The notes: generated from the sequence alone by a model not told the origin. Numbered from the stretch's first letter, positions 44,224 to 51,852 are shown. The stretch: 64,000 nt of DNA from Nocardiopsis terrae (GCF_014651695.1 NZ_BMXJ01000004.1:413611-477610); one strand, 5' to 3'. Program-made: numbers and translations.

Positions 44224-44321
44224 ACGCCTGAGGCCTGGTAGGCGGCGAGCAGGATGATCGCCACGATCGCCAGGATCGGCAGACCGAAGAGGACCACCCA
44301 GAAGCCGGTGGAGTCGAACAA
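44181..44321 (-). CDS. Small single-span membrane protein, 46 residues
   Basis: Starts with TTG at 44321 (an in-frame TGA lies just upstream) and encodes MFDSTGFWVVLFGLPILAI plus further hydrophobic residues to about 28, then an acidic polar tail ending APEDDG. The last 43 bases of its frame overlap the end of the SulP-carbonic anhydrase gene on the other strand. A TAGATT -10 (44432-44437, minus strand) lies about 110 bases upstream; a 13-base stretch CCGGTAGATTGGG around it also occurs at the RNA methyltransferase promoter (6748-6760). Too short for family assignment. Confidence 0.55.
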   Translation of the reverse strand: MFDSTGFWVVLFGLPILAIVAIILLAAYQASGVQQDGRDDAPEDDG

Positions 44322-44523
44322 GAGTCACCCATTCCCGTGAACGCGGATGCCCGCCGGACCACCGACCCCGGAAACGTCGGCCCGCGGGCGTTCGCGCTCC
44401 GGGAGGCAACCGGGGTACGGAGCGCAGGCCCAATCTACCGGTGCCGCAGGGGATGTAGCCATCACCGGCAGGCTGTAACCGTGTATCCGCGGACCGCCGA
44501 AACCGTTCCGGCACCACCGTTCC

Positions 44524-45513
44524 TCACCTCTGCTGCCGACCCACTACCGCCCTCAGCTCCTCGGGAGTGATCCAGTCCTTACTGCGATGGATCATTCGAT
44601 GGCAGTTGGAGCACAGCAGCGCCAGGTCCTCCGGGCGGGTCCGGCTCTCTCCGATGTGGTGCAGGGGGACGACGTGGTGGCACTCGATGTACCCCTGCCC
44701 CCGCTCCCCGTAGAACCTTCCGAAGTCGAACTCACAGACCTCACAGGCGACCGGCAGACCCTTTTTTCGCACCTGGTCGATCCTGGCCCGACGGAGCTTC
44801 GGATCGCGCTCGCGGCTCCGGTGGGCGCGGAGGAGGAGGCGGCCCTCCACTGCGCTGAACTCCTCGCCCTCCACCGAGTCGTCTACCGGCAACTGCTCCT
44901 CGAACTCCCCGGACAGCGCACGTATGCGCGCAGCAGCAGCCGTCATCCTTTCCGGCTCCTCCCAGAAAGCACGAACGACCTCCTTGTCCAGCTTGCCGCC
45001 CTTGGTCGCCGCGCCCGTGTAGCCGGGGCGGCTGGTAGCCAGGTCGGTGGTCTTGCGCGAGACGCTGTGGGGGCTCCGGAACGCGTCGGACCTGGCGCTC
45101 ACGGGGTGCAGCGGGAGTCGTCGCAGCAGAGCTGACAGCTCGGTCACTCCCGCATCCCCCGAGCGGAGCTCCTTCCAGCCGTTGTCCACCACCAGGGCAC
45201 AGGCGAGGATGATCTCGTCCTGTTCCCAGGGGGGATCACGCAGGAATCGGACCTGGAAATCCAGGTCACGCAGGAGACGCCCCACATGCTGTTCCCCTCC
45301 GGAGAACTCGGAGGACTCCAGGGCACGGCCCGAGACGAACTTGTGGGCGACTCCGACGACGGCCTTGGAGTCGTAGGTTCTTCCCTCGTACTCCAACAGG
45401 TACGACCTGGCCTCCTTGAAGCCGTAGCGCTGGAGGAAGTCAGTCCTCCCCAGCGTGTCGCACTCCTGGATCGCCTGCAGGACAGCGGTTCGGGTGATGT
45501 CGGACAAGCCCAT
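44524..45513 (-). CDS. ScoMcrA-like HNH endonuclease, probable type IV restriction enzyme
   Basis: A 329-residue protein. The N-terminal 90 residues (AVLQAIQECDTLGRTDFLQR, then YEGRTYDSKAVVGVAHKF) match the ScoMcrA head domain. The C-terminus has an HNH nuclease: CEVCEFDFGRFYGERGQGY, then ECHHVVPLHHIGESRTRPED and LLCSNCHRMIH, with four zinc cysteines and the catalytic histidines. ScoMcrA of Streptomyces cuts methylated or phosphorothioated DNA. The middle part is short, so I cannot show that it keeps a sulfur- or methyl-binding domain. I chose ATG at 45513; TACGCT six bases before it indicates a leaderless mRNA. It borders the rnpB-inserted element. Confidence 0.78.
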   Translation of the reverse strand: MGLSDITRTAVLQAIQECDTLGRTDFLQRYGFKEARSYLLEYEGRTYDSKAVVGVAHKFVSGRALESSEFSGGEQHVGRLLRDLDFQVRFLRDPPWEQDEIILACALVVDNGWKELRSGDAGVTELSALLRRLPLHPVSARSDAFRSPHSVSRKTTDLATSRPGYTGAATKGGKLDKEVVRAFWEEPERMTAAAARIRALSGEFEEQLPVDDSVEGEEFSAVEGRLLLRAHRSRERDPKLRRARIDQVRKKGLPVACEVCEFDFGRFYGERGQGYIECHHVVPLHHIGESRTRPEDLALLCSNCHRMIHRSKDWITPEELRAVVGRQQR

Positions 45514-45519
45514 GGAGGA

Positions 45520-45525
45520 AGCGTA
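45520..45525 (-). promoter_or_regulatory. -10 box of the HNH endonuclease gene
   Basis: TACGCT on the minus strand, six bases before the ATG at 45513. No ribosome-binding site is present (the six bases read TCCTCC). Confidence 0.45.
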
Positions 45526-45694
45526 GGCCACACCTCGGACATCTGGCCCCCGTGAGGGGCCAGGGGTGCGCGGAGCTTTGGAACCGGAGGGCATTTGTCC
45601 TGATACGGCGCCACGGTCGGCCTACCGGCACTGCCGGGGCCCTGCCCAGTTCGCACCCGGCCGCCAGGCACGAAAGCTGACAGCAAGGGCGGAA

Positions 45695-45726
45695 GAGAGG
45701 AGGGAGTCGGCCGGTAAGCCGGATTC
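45695..45726. repeat. Left attachment-site copy (displaced rnpB 3' end)
   Basis: 32-bp sequence starting GAGAGGAGGG and ending AAGCCGGATTC, identical to 47996-48027 inside rnpB. Sequence identity stops at both ends of the 32 bp, as expected for an att core. Confidence 0.75.
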
Positions 45727-45991
45727 CACCACACCCGTTCCGCTGACCTCGGACGATACCCACAGAAGCCGCGTCAACTTCGATGACAGGTCTCGCGGCT
45801 TCTCGCTGTTCCTCGGGGCTCCCCGATCTCCGAGCAAGCACAGAGCAAACACGAACTCACCACATGCGTGGGAGCCGACCGGGCGAACGGCCGACCTCGG
45901 GCTTCCAGACCGATGAGTCAGCGACCTGGGACTCTGGCCACTCATTGCTTGTCGCCTCCACGCACCCTACGCCGACCCCAAATAGATCATC

Positions 45992-46567
45992 TTAGTCCCT
46001 ACTCAGATTCTTAATTTCTGCATAGGCGGAACTCGCAACATCTACATAGGCCATAGCTTCGCCGGTGGTGGGCTGCTCACTGCTATGCGCGATGCTGTTT
46101 CTCGTCCTACGCAAACTGTCCAAGTGCCTGGAAAGCTCATACGTGAATATGTTATTTTCACCGAGCTGGCGCAATACATCATAAGTGCGCCTTGGGTTTT
46201 CGACTTCCACCCCCTTGGCCTTGCACAAATCTACCAAGGCCTGCTCAATACGCCTCCATGATTCAACTACCGCCGCCGAAGGAGAGTGCTCCGCTATCGG
46301 GGCCACTTCTTCATAGAGGTCAGCGGGAGAGAAGGGGTCGTCTGGCTCATGTTTCTCTTGAGGCAAGGATGAGAGCTCTCGCTGCTGCTCCTCCAACTCC
46401 TTGACCCCACGACCAAACTCAGCGTCCCCAATGGGACTCTTGATGGCTTTCACGTTTGCAATAAGATCTGATATCGGCTCGCGAAATATCATGGCAACAA
46501 GAAATGCCACGACTGGCCATGAAATGATATACCCAATAACAGAAGAAGAGAACTCGATCCAATTCAC
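45992..46567 (-). CDS. Membrane-anchored HEPN-like domain protein
   Basis: A 191-residue protein. One transmembrane span at about residues 7-28 (SSSVIGYIISWPVVAFLVAM) is followed by a basic juxtamembrane segment (IANVKAIKSPIGDAEFG), a charged linker and an all-helical domain (about 95-190). This contains R156-N-S-I-A-H161, the RNxxxH signature of HEPN ribonucleases, within LDSLRRTRNSIAHSSEQP. GTG start at 46567 lies six bases after a TAGGAT -10 (minus strand), so it is leaderless. Base composition is far more AT-rich than neighbours, with codons rare in this genome. An RNase-type abortive-infection effector is plausible; a non-catalytic DUF4145-like protein is the alternative. Confidence 0.72.
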   Translation of the reverse strand: MNWIEFSSSVIGYIISWPVVAFLVAMIFREPISDLIANVKAIKSPIGDAEFGRGVKELEEQQRELSSLPQEKHEPDDPFSPADLYEEVAPIAEHSPSAAVVESWRRIEQALVDLCKAKGVEVENPRRTYDVLRQLGENNIFTYELSRHLDSLRRTRNSIAHSSEQPTTGEAMAYVDVASSAYAEIKNLSRD

Positions 46568-47404
46568 GCGGGAATCCTATACCCAGAGGGGCGCCTGGAC
46601 ACAACAGGATGCCGTGATACGTGTTCACAAAAGAAGAAAGTACTCATAAGAGTTCTATTCGACCAAATGAGTGCTATGTAGCCGAAGGCGGTGATACCTC
46701 CGAGAGGAGGTGCTTGATCGTGCCAAGCACCTCACACCTGAGTGCGCCAACTCGCCTATCGTTCAACCTCTGCCTCCCGCATTCTTCTCTGCCTTCTGCG
46801 CCCCTCTAAGGCTTCATCTTCCGTGTGCTGCCTCCCGCCCCACGGCTGCTGCCCCTGGCCGTGGATGTCTGGGAGTCTCCGCGCACGCTCGGCTCGGCCG
46901 TCCTGTCGGTCCACCACACACCCTGTGTCCCTGGACTGTTGATGCCCCTGGTTCGCCCACTCCCTGTGACGAACCGCCGTGCCCGTCTTCCTGGGCTCGG
47001 CGGGGCGCGCTCGGACGCCCCGTGCGGAACGCTGGCGGGAGCGCCCGATGGCGCGCCTACCGCCGGACACCCTTGGAGTGTCCCGCAACCGCGCTCCGCG
47101 CACTCTGGTTGCTCGCGTACACCAACACGCCCGCACTCGACCTCCCCTGAGGATGACCCCCGGGTAGCGATATGCCCACGACCCCTTCGGCACCCCCGCC
47201 ACCCGTTCAGGCCCCTCGATCTCCGAACACCCCCGCCGGCCCCGCATCCAATTCGAGCGCTCCGCTCCCGCACATCCGGCCCGGCCTGCCTCATCCGCTT
47301 CGCGCTTCGACCCGCCCGGGTCGAACCAGCAAAGGAACCAGGCCCCACCCCCACCCCTCCCAACTCTCTTCCCCCCGCACCCTCCCCACCCCCTGAGGTG
47401 GTGA

Positions 47405-47573
47405 TCAGACTTTGGGCGGTGTCCTGTCCGGGGTGGGCTGGACCGCCGCCAGGGGGCCATTAGGCTGGCCCGCCAATGGGGAGGGGGCTCGCCCCCTCAC
47501 CCCGTTGTCCCCCCTCCGGCCCCCTGGTGGTGGTCCAGGAGGGACCCGCCCCGGAGAGGTGCCTAAAGTCTGA
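47405..47573. repeat. Long imperfect inverted repeat with apical hairpin
   Basis: Outer arms TCAGACTTTGGGC (47405-47417) and GCCTAAAGTCTGA (47561-47573) pair at 12 of 13 positions. Pairing resumes inward with CCGGGGTGGG and with CTGGACCGCCGCCAGG opposite its near-complement before 47553. The top is a separate perfect hairpin, GAGGGGGC-TC-GCCCCCTC (47481-47498). The whole structure spans 169 bases. Confidence 0.6.
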
Positions 47574-47665
47574 ACGCCACCGACCCCACCAGGGCCTCCC
47601 GCACCGCAGGTGCGGGCTTGAATACGTAAGGAAACTTCTCATCACCCGGCTTCAGGCATGAAGAA

Positions 47666-47693
47666 ACCCGGAAGACTCGCAGGTCCTCCGGGT
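47666..47693 (-). terminator. Leftward terminator-like hairpin
   Basis: ACCCGGA-a-GAC (47666-47676) pairs with GTC-c-TCCGGGT (47683-47693) around a 6-base loop. Read leftward it is followed by TTTCTTC. Confidence 0.5.
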
Positions 47694-47755
47694 CACTCCC
47701 CTAGCTCACACCAGGTTCATACCGTCATGGCATCGTCAGCAACACGTGGGAGGCC

Positions 47756-47995
47756 GTGGCCAAGCCGTCGGTGCTCATCGCGGCCAGGGTGAACCCGAAG
47801 GTCATTCAGCGCCACCTGGGGCACGCTTCCATCAAAGAGACCTTCGACGCCTACGGGCACCTGTTTCCCCAGGCACGAAGAACCGGGGCACAGGGCGATC
47901 GGCTTGCTGCTGCACTCCGCACGCTAAACGGCGGGAGCAAACGAGGAGCAAACACCGCCGGTTCTCGCTCGCTACGGTGCAGTTCAGAAGCCTGG
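47756..47995 (+). pseudogene. C-terminal fragment of a tyrosine site-specific integrase
   Basis: The frame encodes AARVNPKVIQRHLGHASIKE and TFDAYGHLFPQARR, the end of the tyrosine-recombinase catalytic domain with the HxxLGH motif and the catalytic tyrosine (Y of YGHLFP). The N-terminal four fifths, including the Arg-Lys-His box, are missing. The frame runs on without a stop through the att repeat and into rnpB antisense sequence to 48157; this extension is not likely to be meaningful in the integrated state. Adjacent to attR, as expected for the element's own integrase. Confidence 0.75.
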
Positions 47996-48027
47996 GAGAG
48001 GAGGGAGTCGGCCGGTAAGCCGGATTC
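47996..48027. repeat. Right attachment-site copy, within rnpB
   Basis: Second copy of the 32-bp repeat; on the minus strand it forms the 3' strand of helix P1 and the adjacent conserved 3' end of RNase P RNA. Confidence 0.75.
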
Positions 48028-48388
48028 TGTCGGTCCGAAGACCGGACGGTCATCCATCTGGGGCCGCCGTTGCCGACGACCTCGGTGCGGTCTACCCGCG
48101 GACTCGGGCGGGCCGCCCTCGAACATCCGCGCGGGAACCCGAAGGTTCCCTTTTTGACCTTGCTCCGGGTGGGGTTTACCTAGCCGACCGGATCGCTCCG
48201 GCCGCTGGTGGTCTCTTACACCACCGTTTCACCCTTACCACCGCGAGCGGTGGCGGTCTGTTTTCTGTGGCACTGTCCCGCGGGTCGCCCCGGGTCGGTG
48301 TTACCGACCACCCTGCCCTGTGGAGTCCGGACTTTCCTCGAACCCGCGCTGGGCGCGGGGCCGCGACCGTCTGGCCGACTCCCCCTCT
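48000..48388 (-). ncRNA. rnpB: RNase P RNA (class A)
   Basis: About 390 bases on the minus strand. The 5' part has the universal signature GAGGAAAGTCCGGACTCC followed by ACAGGGCAGG (near 48305-48340). The 5' end GGGGGAGTCGGCC pairs with the 3' end GGCCGACTCCC to make helix P1. The conserved 3' part reads AGAATCCGGCTTACCGG. The RNA is the catalytic subunit that removes tRNA 5' leaders. A TAGGCT -10 at 48395-48400 fits a start at about 48388. The 3' end is regenerated from the integrated element's attachment site; end points are approximate. Confidence 0.93.
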
Positions 48389-48392
48389 GTCC

Positions 48393-49058
48393 CTAGCCTA
48401 CCGCTCCCCGGGAGGTCTGCCGATCCAGATGCGCGGTGTCGTTGAGGGAACGCACCACCTGGGGTCCGTCCGCGTAGCAGTCCACCTCGGTCAGGCACGC
48501 GGTGTCCAGGTGCATCCGGTACAGCGCTCCGATCGGGGCGAGCATCGCCTGCTGCACGGTCACCTTGATCGGGGTGACGTGGCTGACCACCAGGACCCGG
48601 CGGCCCCGGTGGCGTTCCAGCAGGGCGTCCCGGGCCCCGCCGACCCGGCGGGACACCTCGGCGAAGCTCTCACCGCCGGGCGGACCCGTTTCGGGGTCGG
48701 CCAGCCACCGGCTGACGTGCTCGGGGTCCTGTTCCCGGGCCTCGCCGAAGGTCAGCCCCTCCCAGGCCCCGAAGTCGGTCTCCACGAACCCCTCGTCCAC
48801 CTCCACCGCAAGACCCAGCAGGTCCGCCGCGTACCCGGCGGTCTGCCGGGTGCGCAGCAGCGGAGAGGAGACCACGGCCCCGATACCCCACCCGGCCAGG
48901 CGGCGGGCGGCCGCCTCGGCCTGGGCGTGGCCCTCGTCGGTGAGGGGGATGTCACCGCGTCCGGCGAAGCGGCGTTCCACGGACAGCGGGGTCTGGCCGT
49001 GCCTGAGCAGGACAAGGCGGGTCGGTTCGGTGTCCGGCCCGCCCCACCCCCCGCTCAT
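48393..49058 (-). CDS. Histidine phosphatase family protein
   Basis: A 221-residue phosphoglycerate-mutase-like phosphatase. The catalytic motif is LVLLRHGQTPLSVERRFAG (about 15); other active-site parts are SSPLLRTRQTAGYA, ETDFGAWEGLTFGEA and VVSHVTPIKVTVQQ. Closest in type to the CobC-like domain of the actinobacterial bifunctional RNase H/acid phosphatase, but the N-terminal RNase H domain is absent here. Start ATG overlaps the upstream zinc-ribbon gene's stop (ATGA). Substrate unknown; alpha-ribazole phosphate or other small phosphates are possible. Confidence 0.85.
   Translation of the reverse strand: MSGGWGGPDTEPTRLVLLRHGQTPLSVERRFAGRGDIPLTDEGHAQAEAAARRLAGWGIGAVVSSPLLRTRQTAGYAADLLGLAVEVDEGFVETDFGAWEGLTFGEAREQDPEHVSRWLADPETGPPGGESFAEVSRRVGGARDALLERHRGRRVLVVSHVTPIKVTVQQAMLAPIGALYRMHLDTACLTEVDCYADGPQVVRSLNDTAHLDRQTSRGAVG
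48395..48400 (-). promoter_or_regulatory. -10 box of the rnpB promoter
   Basis: TAGGCT on the minus strand, six to seven bases before the inferred RNA 5' end. It overlaps the last codons of the upstream phosphatase gene (stop at 48393-48395). Confidence 0.6.
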
Positions 49059-49816
49059 TCGGCGGCGGGGGTGCCCAGCCCCGACTCCTCGGTGCGCACC
49101 AGGATGCGGCGGCAGTCCTCGCAGCGCACGACCTCGTCGGCTGGGGTCGCGCGGATCTCGTTGAGCTCCACGGTGCTCAGTGCCAGCTTGCAGCCGTTGC
49201 AGCGGCCGTAGCGCAGCGGAGCGGCCGCCACACCGTCGTACTGGGCGCGCAGCTTGTCGTACAGCCCCAACAGGTCTGCGGGGATGTCCTCGGCGACCCG
49301 CTGCCGGTCCTGGGTGAGGCGGGTGCGGTCCCACTGGATCTCGGCGGCCGCGGTGTCCCGGCGGGCGGTGACCTCGGTGAACTTGGCCACCGCGGCCTCA
49401 CGCTCCTCGGCCAGACGGCTGACCTCGGCGTTGAGCGCCTCGGCCTGCTCCATGACCTCCAGGACGACCTCCTCCAGCTCGGCCTGGCGGCGGCCCAGGG
49501 ACTCGATCTCCGACTGCAGGTTCTGCAGGTCCTTGGCGTTGGTGATCTGCCCCGACTCCAGGCGCTTGGTGTCGCGCTCGGCGCGGGTGCGCACCTGGTC
49601 GACGTCGCTCTCGGCCTTGCGCTGGTGGCGTGCGACGTCGGAGACCCTGGTCTGCGCGGTGATCAGCTCGGCGTCGAGGGCGTCGGCGCGCTCCTTGAGC
49701 TCGGCCGCCTCGACGATCTCGGGCAGGCTCCGGAGACGGTGGTCCAGACGGTGGAGCTGGGAGTCGAGCTCCTGGAGGTCGAGAAGTCTGGCCTGAGCGG
49801 CGGGTTCGGCTTTCAC
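49055..49816 (-). CDS. Coiled-coil protein with C-terminal C4 zinc ribbon
   Basis: A 253-residue protein. Residues 5-185 are a long coiled coil (LLDLQELDSQLHRLDHRLRS, then NLQSEIESLGRRQAELEEVV). The C-terminus has a C4 zinc ribbon, RYGRCNGCKLALS and VRCEDCRRILVR. AGGAGACTCC precedes the GTG at 49816. It is coupled to the phosphatase gene and follows the Nif3 gene in the same direction, a conserved actinobacterial trio. Role unknown; nucleic-acid binding is inferred from the ribbon. Confidence 0.87.
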   Translation of the reverse strand: MKAEPAAQARLLDLQELDSQLHRLDHRLRSLPEIVEAAELKERADALDAELITAQTRVSDVARHQRKAESDVDQVRTRAERDTKRLESGQITNAKDLQNLQSEIESLGRRQAELEEVVLEVMEQAEALNAEVSRLAEEREAAVAKFTEVTARRDTAAAEIQWDRTRLTQDRQRVAEDIPADLLGLYDKLRAQYDGVAAAPLRYGRCNGCKLALSTVELNEIRATPADEVVRCEDCRRILVRTEESGLGTPAAE

Positions 49817-49921
49817 TTGGAGTCTCCTGGGAATCGCGGTTGGGAGGCCGGGGAGGCCGCCCGCGCCCTGTGCAGTTGTGGTCTTCTGGGTGGATCTCTT
49901 GGAGCGGGTCCCGCACACGCT

Positions 49922-50788
49922 CTACACGTGCTGGAAGGTCCGTGACCAGGCGTCCGTCACGGTGGTCGACACTCGGAACTCCACGTTAGCCCCATTCTGG
50001 CCGCCCGCGCGCCCGAGCGCGTCACGCAGGTGTCCGGCGCCGTCGGCCAGCCAGGGCCACTCGCTGGCGAAGTGGGCGGTGTCGATCAGTGCGGGGCCGC
50101 CCGGCCGTTCGACGAACTCCGACGCCGGGTGGTGGCGCAGGTCGGAGGTGACGTAGGCGTCGACCCCGGCGGCGCGGGCCGCGCCGAGCAGGGAGTCGCC
50201 CGCGCCCCCGGAGACCGCGACGGTACTGACGAGGCGGTCGAGGTCGCCGGCCACGCGGACACCGCCCGCGGTGGCGGGCAGTCCGCGGGCGACCTGCTCG
50301 GCGAAGTCGCGCAGGACGAGCGGCTGGTCGAGCTCACCGATCCGGCCGATCCCGCGCCGCCCCTCCGGGTCGGTGGTGTCGGGCTCCAGCGGGCGCAGCC
50401 GCCCGGTGATCCCGACCGCGCGGGCCAGGGCGTCGGACACCCCGGGTGAGGCGGTGTCGGCGTTGGTGTGCGCGGTGTACAGGGCCACCCCGGAACGGAT
50501 CAGGCGGTGCACGATCCGGCCCTTGGGGGTGTCGGCGGCCACACTGGTGACCCCGCGCAGCATCAGCGGGTGGTGCGTGACGATGAGGTCGGCGCCCCAG
50601 GTCACGGCCTCGTCGACCACCGCGTCCACCGGGTCGACCGCGAACAGGATCCTGCCCACCGGCTGCGCGGGGTCACCGCAGACCAGGCCGACGGCGTCCC
50701 AGGAGGCCGCCCACTGCGGCGGATAGACCTCCTCGAAGGCGGCGGTGACGTCGGACAGGGTGACTGGCTGCGCGGTCGAGGTGCTCAC
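49922..50788 (-). CDS. Nif3-like dinuclear metal centre protein
   Basis: A 288-residue member of the Nif3/YbgI/YqfO family. Metal ligands are in LIVTHHPLMLRG (about 68), TAHTNADTASPGV (about 110) and, near the C-terminus, LIDTAHFASEWP. Family members form toroidal hexamers; some act as GTP cyclohydrolase or in iron/metal handling, but the general role is unsettled. GTG at 50788 is chosen because TAGTCT (50796-50801, minus strand) lies seven bases before it, implying leaderless translation; a GTG at 50794 is also in frame. Confidence 0.88.
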   Translation of the reverse strand: MSTSTAQPVTLSDVTAAFEEVYPPQWAASWDAVGLVCGDPAQPVGRILFAVDPVDAVVDEAVTWGADLIVTHHPLMLRGVTSVAADTPKGRIVHRLIRSGVALYTAHTNADTASPGVSDALARAVGITGRLRPLEPDTTDPEGRRGIGRIGELDQPLVLRDFAEQVARGLPATAGGVRVAGDLDRLVSTVAVSGGAGDSLLGAARAAGVDAYVTSDLRHHPASEFVERPGGPALIDTAHFASEWPWLADGAGHLRDALGRAGGQNGANVEFRVSTTVTDAWSRTFQHV

Positions 50789-50846
50789 GGGCACGAGACT
50801 AACGGTCTCCCCGCCCGAGCGTGAAAACGCCGGTGTCGGCGGTTCC

Positions 50847-51839
50847 TCACCGGCCCGGAAGTGCGGCCGCCCGCCTCAGCCGGTCGGTGACCTCGGCGGG
50901 GGCGTCGAGTGCGGACCCCGCGCCCAGGGACAGCACCACCGCCGTGTACTGGCAGACCAGGTCCAGGGAGTCCGCGCTGATCCGGACCTCGCAGCGGTCG
51001 GGGCCCCGGGGTTCGACCCGGCCGGGCAGGGGGCCGTACAGCCGCTCCCGGACCTGTTCCTCGGGCAGTTCCACCGTCACCGTGGCCGTGTACCGGTACG
51101 TCCCCCGGGCGAACAGCCGGGTGAGGAAGGTCGCGGGGTCGGGCGCGGGCAGGTCGCGCGGGCGGAACCGGCCGTGGGTGGGGCGCGGGTCGCTCAACCG
51201 GTCCACCCGGAAGGTCCGCCAGTCCTCGCGGGCGGTGTCGTGGGCGAGCAGGTACCAGTGCCCGCCGTGGGACACCAGGTGGTGGGGTTCGACGCGGCGT
51301 TCGGTGCTGTTCCCCATCCGGTCCCGGTAGGTGAAGTCGGTGACCGCCCGTTCGTGGCGGCAGGCGGCCAGGACCCCCAGCACGGTCGGGTCCACCCCCG
51401 GGGCGTCGGGGTGGGGGACGACGGACGCCGCCCTGCCCACCGCCACCAGGCCGGGGCGCAGCCGCGCGGGCAGGACCCGTTCGAGTTTGGCCAGCGCCCG
51501 CAGGGCGCTCTCCTCGACCCCGGTGGCGGTGGCCAGGGCGAGGGCGATCGCGACCGCCTCCTCGTCGTCCAACAGCAGCGGTGGCAGGTCGCGTCCGGAC
51601 ACCAGCCGGTATCCGCCGGCCACGCCGGGGGTGCCCTCCACCCGGTAGTCGAGGTCGCGCAGGCGTTCGACGTCGCGGCGCAGGGTGCGGGCGCTGACAC
51701 CGAGCCGCTCGGTGAGTTCGGCCCCGCTCCACTCCTGGCGGACCTGGAGCAGGGACAGCAGGCGCAGCAGCCGCTGCGGAAGGGTGCCCCGTGCCGACCC
51801 CGTGCTCTCCCGGTCCATGGATCCCATGCTGCCAGTCAT
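50847..51839 (-). CDS. WYL-domain DeoR-type transcriptional regulator
   Basis: A 330-residue regulator. The N-terminal winged helix reads LLRLLSLLQVRQEWSGAELT, then ERLGVSARTLRRDVERLRDL. The WYL domain (about 150-225) contains VEPHHLVSHGGHWYLLAHD, where WYL proteins bind ligand, and a WCX extension follows. ATG codons at 51818, 51827 and 51839 are all possible; 51839 best fits a nearby TAACAC element. Divergent from an FAD oxidase gene, which it probably controls through the shared 42-bp intergenic region. Confidence 0.85.
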   Translation of the reverse strand: MTGSMGSMDRESTGSARGTLPQRLLRLLSLLQVRQEWSGAELTERLGVSARTLRRDVERLRDLDYRVEGTPGVAGGYRLVSGRDLPPLLLDDEEAVAIALALATATGVEESALRALAKLERVLPARLRPGLVAVGRAASVVPHPDAPGVDPTVLGVLAACRHERAVTDFTYRDRMGNSTERRVEPHHLVSHGGHWYLLAHDTAREDWRTFRVDRLSDPRPTHGRFRPRDLPAPDPATFLTRLFARGTYRYTATVTVELPEEQVRERLYGPLPGRVEPRGPDRCEVRISADSLDLVCQYTAVVLSLGAGSALDAPAEVTDRLRRAAALPGR

Positions 51840-51852
51840 CGCGGCCGTGTTA

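Larger units (their letters stand above)
46568..47755. other. 1.19-kb non-coding stretch of the rnpB element
   Basis: No open frame shows family resemblance or consistent GC3 bias. The first 150 bases are AT-rich. A perfect 10-bp hairpin, GAGGTGCTTG/CAAGCACCTC, lies at 46707-46733. A very long imperfect hairpin occupies 47405-47573. A terminator-like stem follows at 47666-47693. The region probably held element functions now lost, or encodes structured RNA. Confidence 0.5.
45727..48027. mobile_element. Decayed integrative element inserted in the 3' end of rnpB
   Basis: Bounded by 32-bp direct repeats (45695-45726 and 47996-48027). The right copy completes rnpB; the left copy is a stranded duplicate. 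A truncated tyrosine integrase lies directly against the right repeat, as in elements that target conserved RNA genes. Cargo is one leftward gene with a HEPN-like domain and much lower GC than the chromosome. No replication or transfer genes remain, so the element is a remnant or a minimal mobilisable cassette. Confidence 0.7.

Noticed and set aside
45695-45726. A second RNase P RNA gene
   Set aside because: Only 32 bp match rnpB; the catalytic core and 5' signature are absent, so it is an attachment-site duplicate.
46756-47463. Overlapping 146-234 codon ORFs on both strands within the rnpB element
   Set aside because: Pro/Arg-rich sequences on both strands without family similarity, ribosome-binding sites or consistent codon bias. 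Treated as non-coding.
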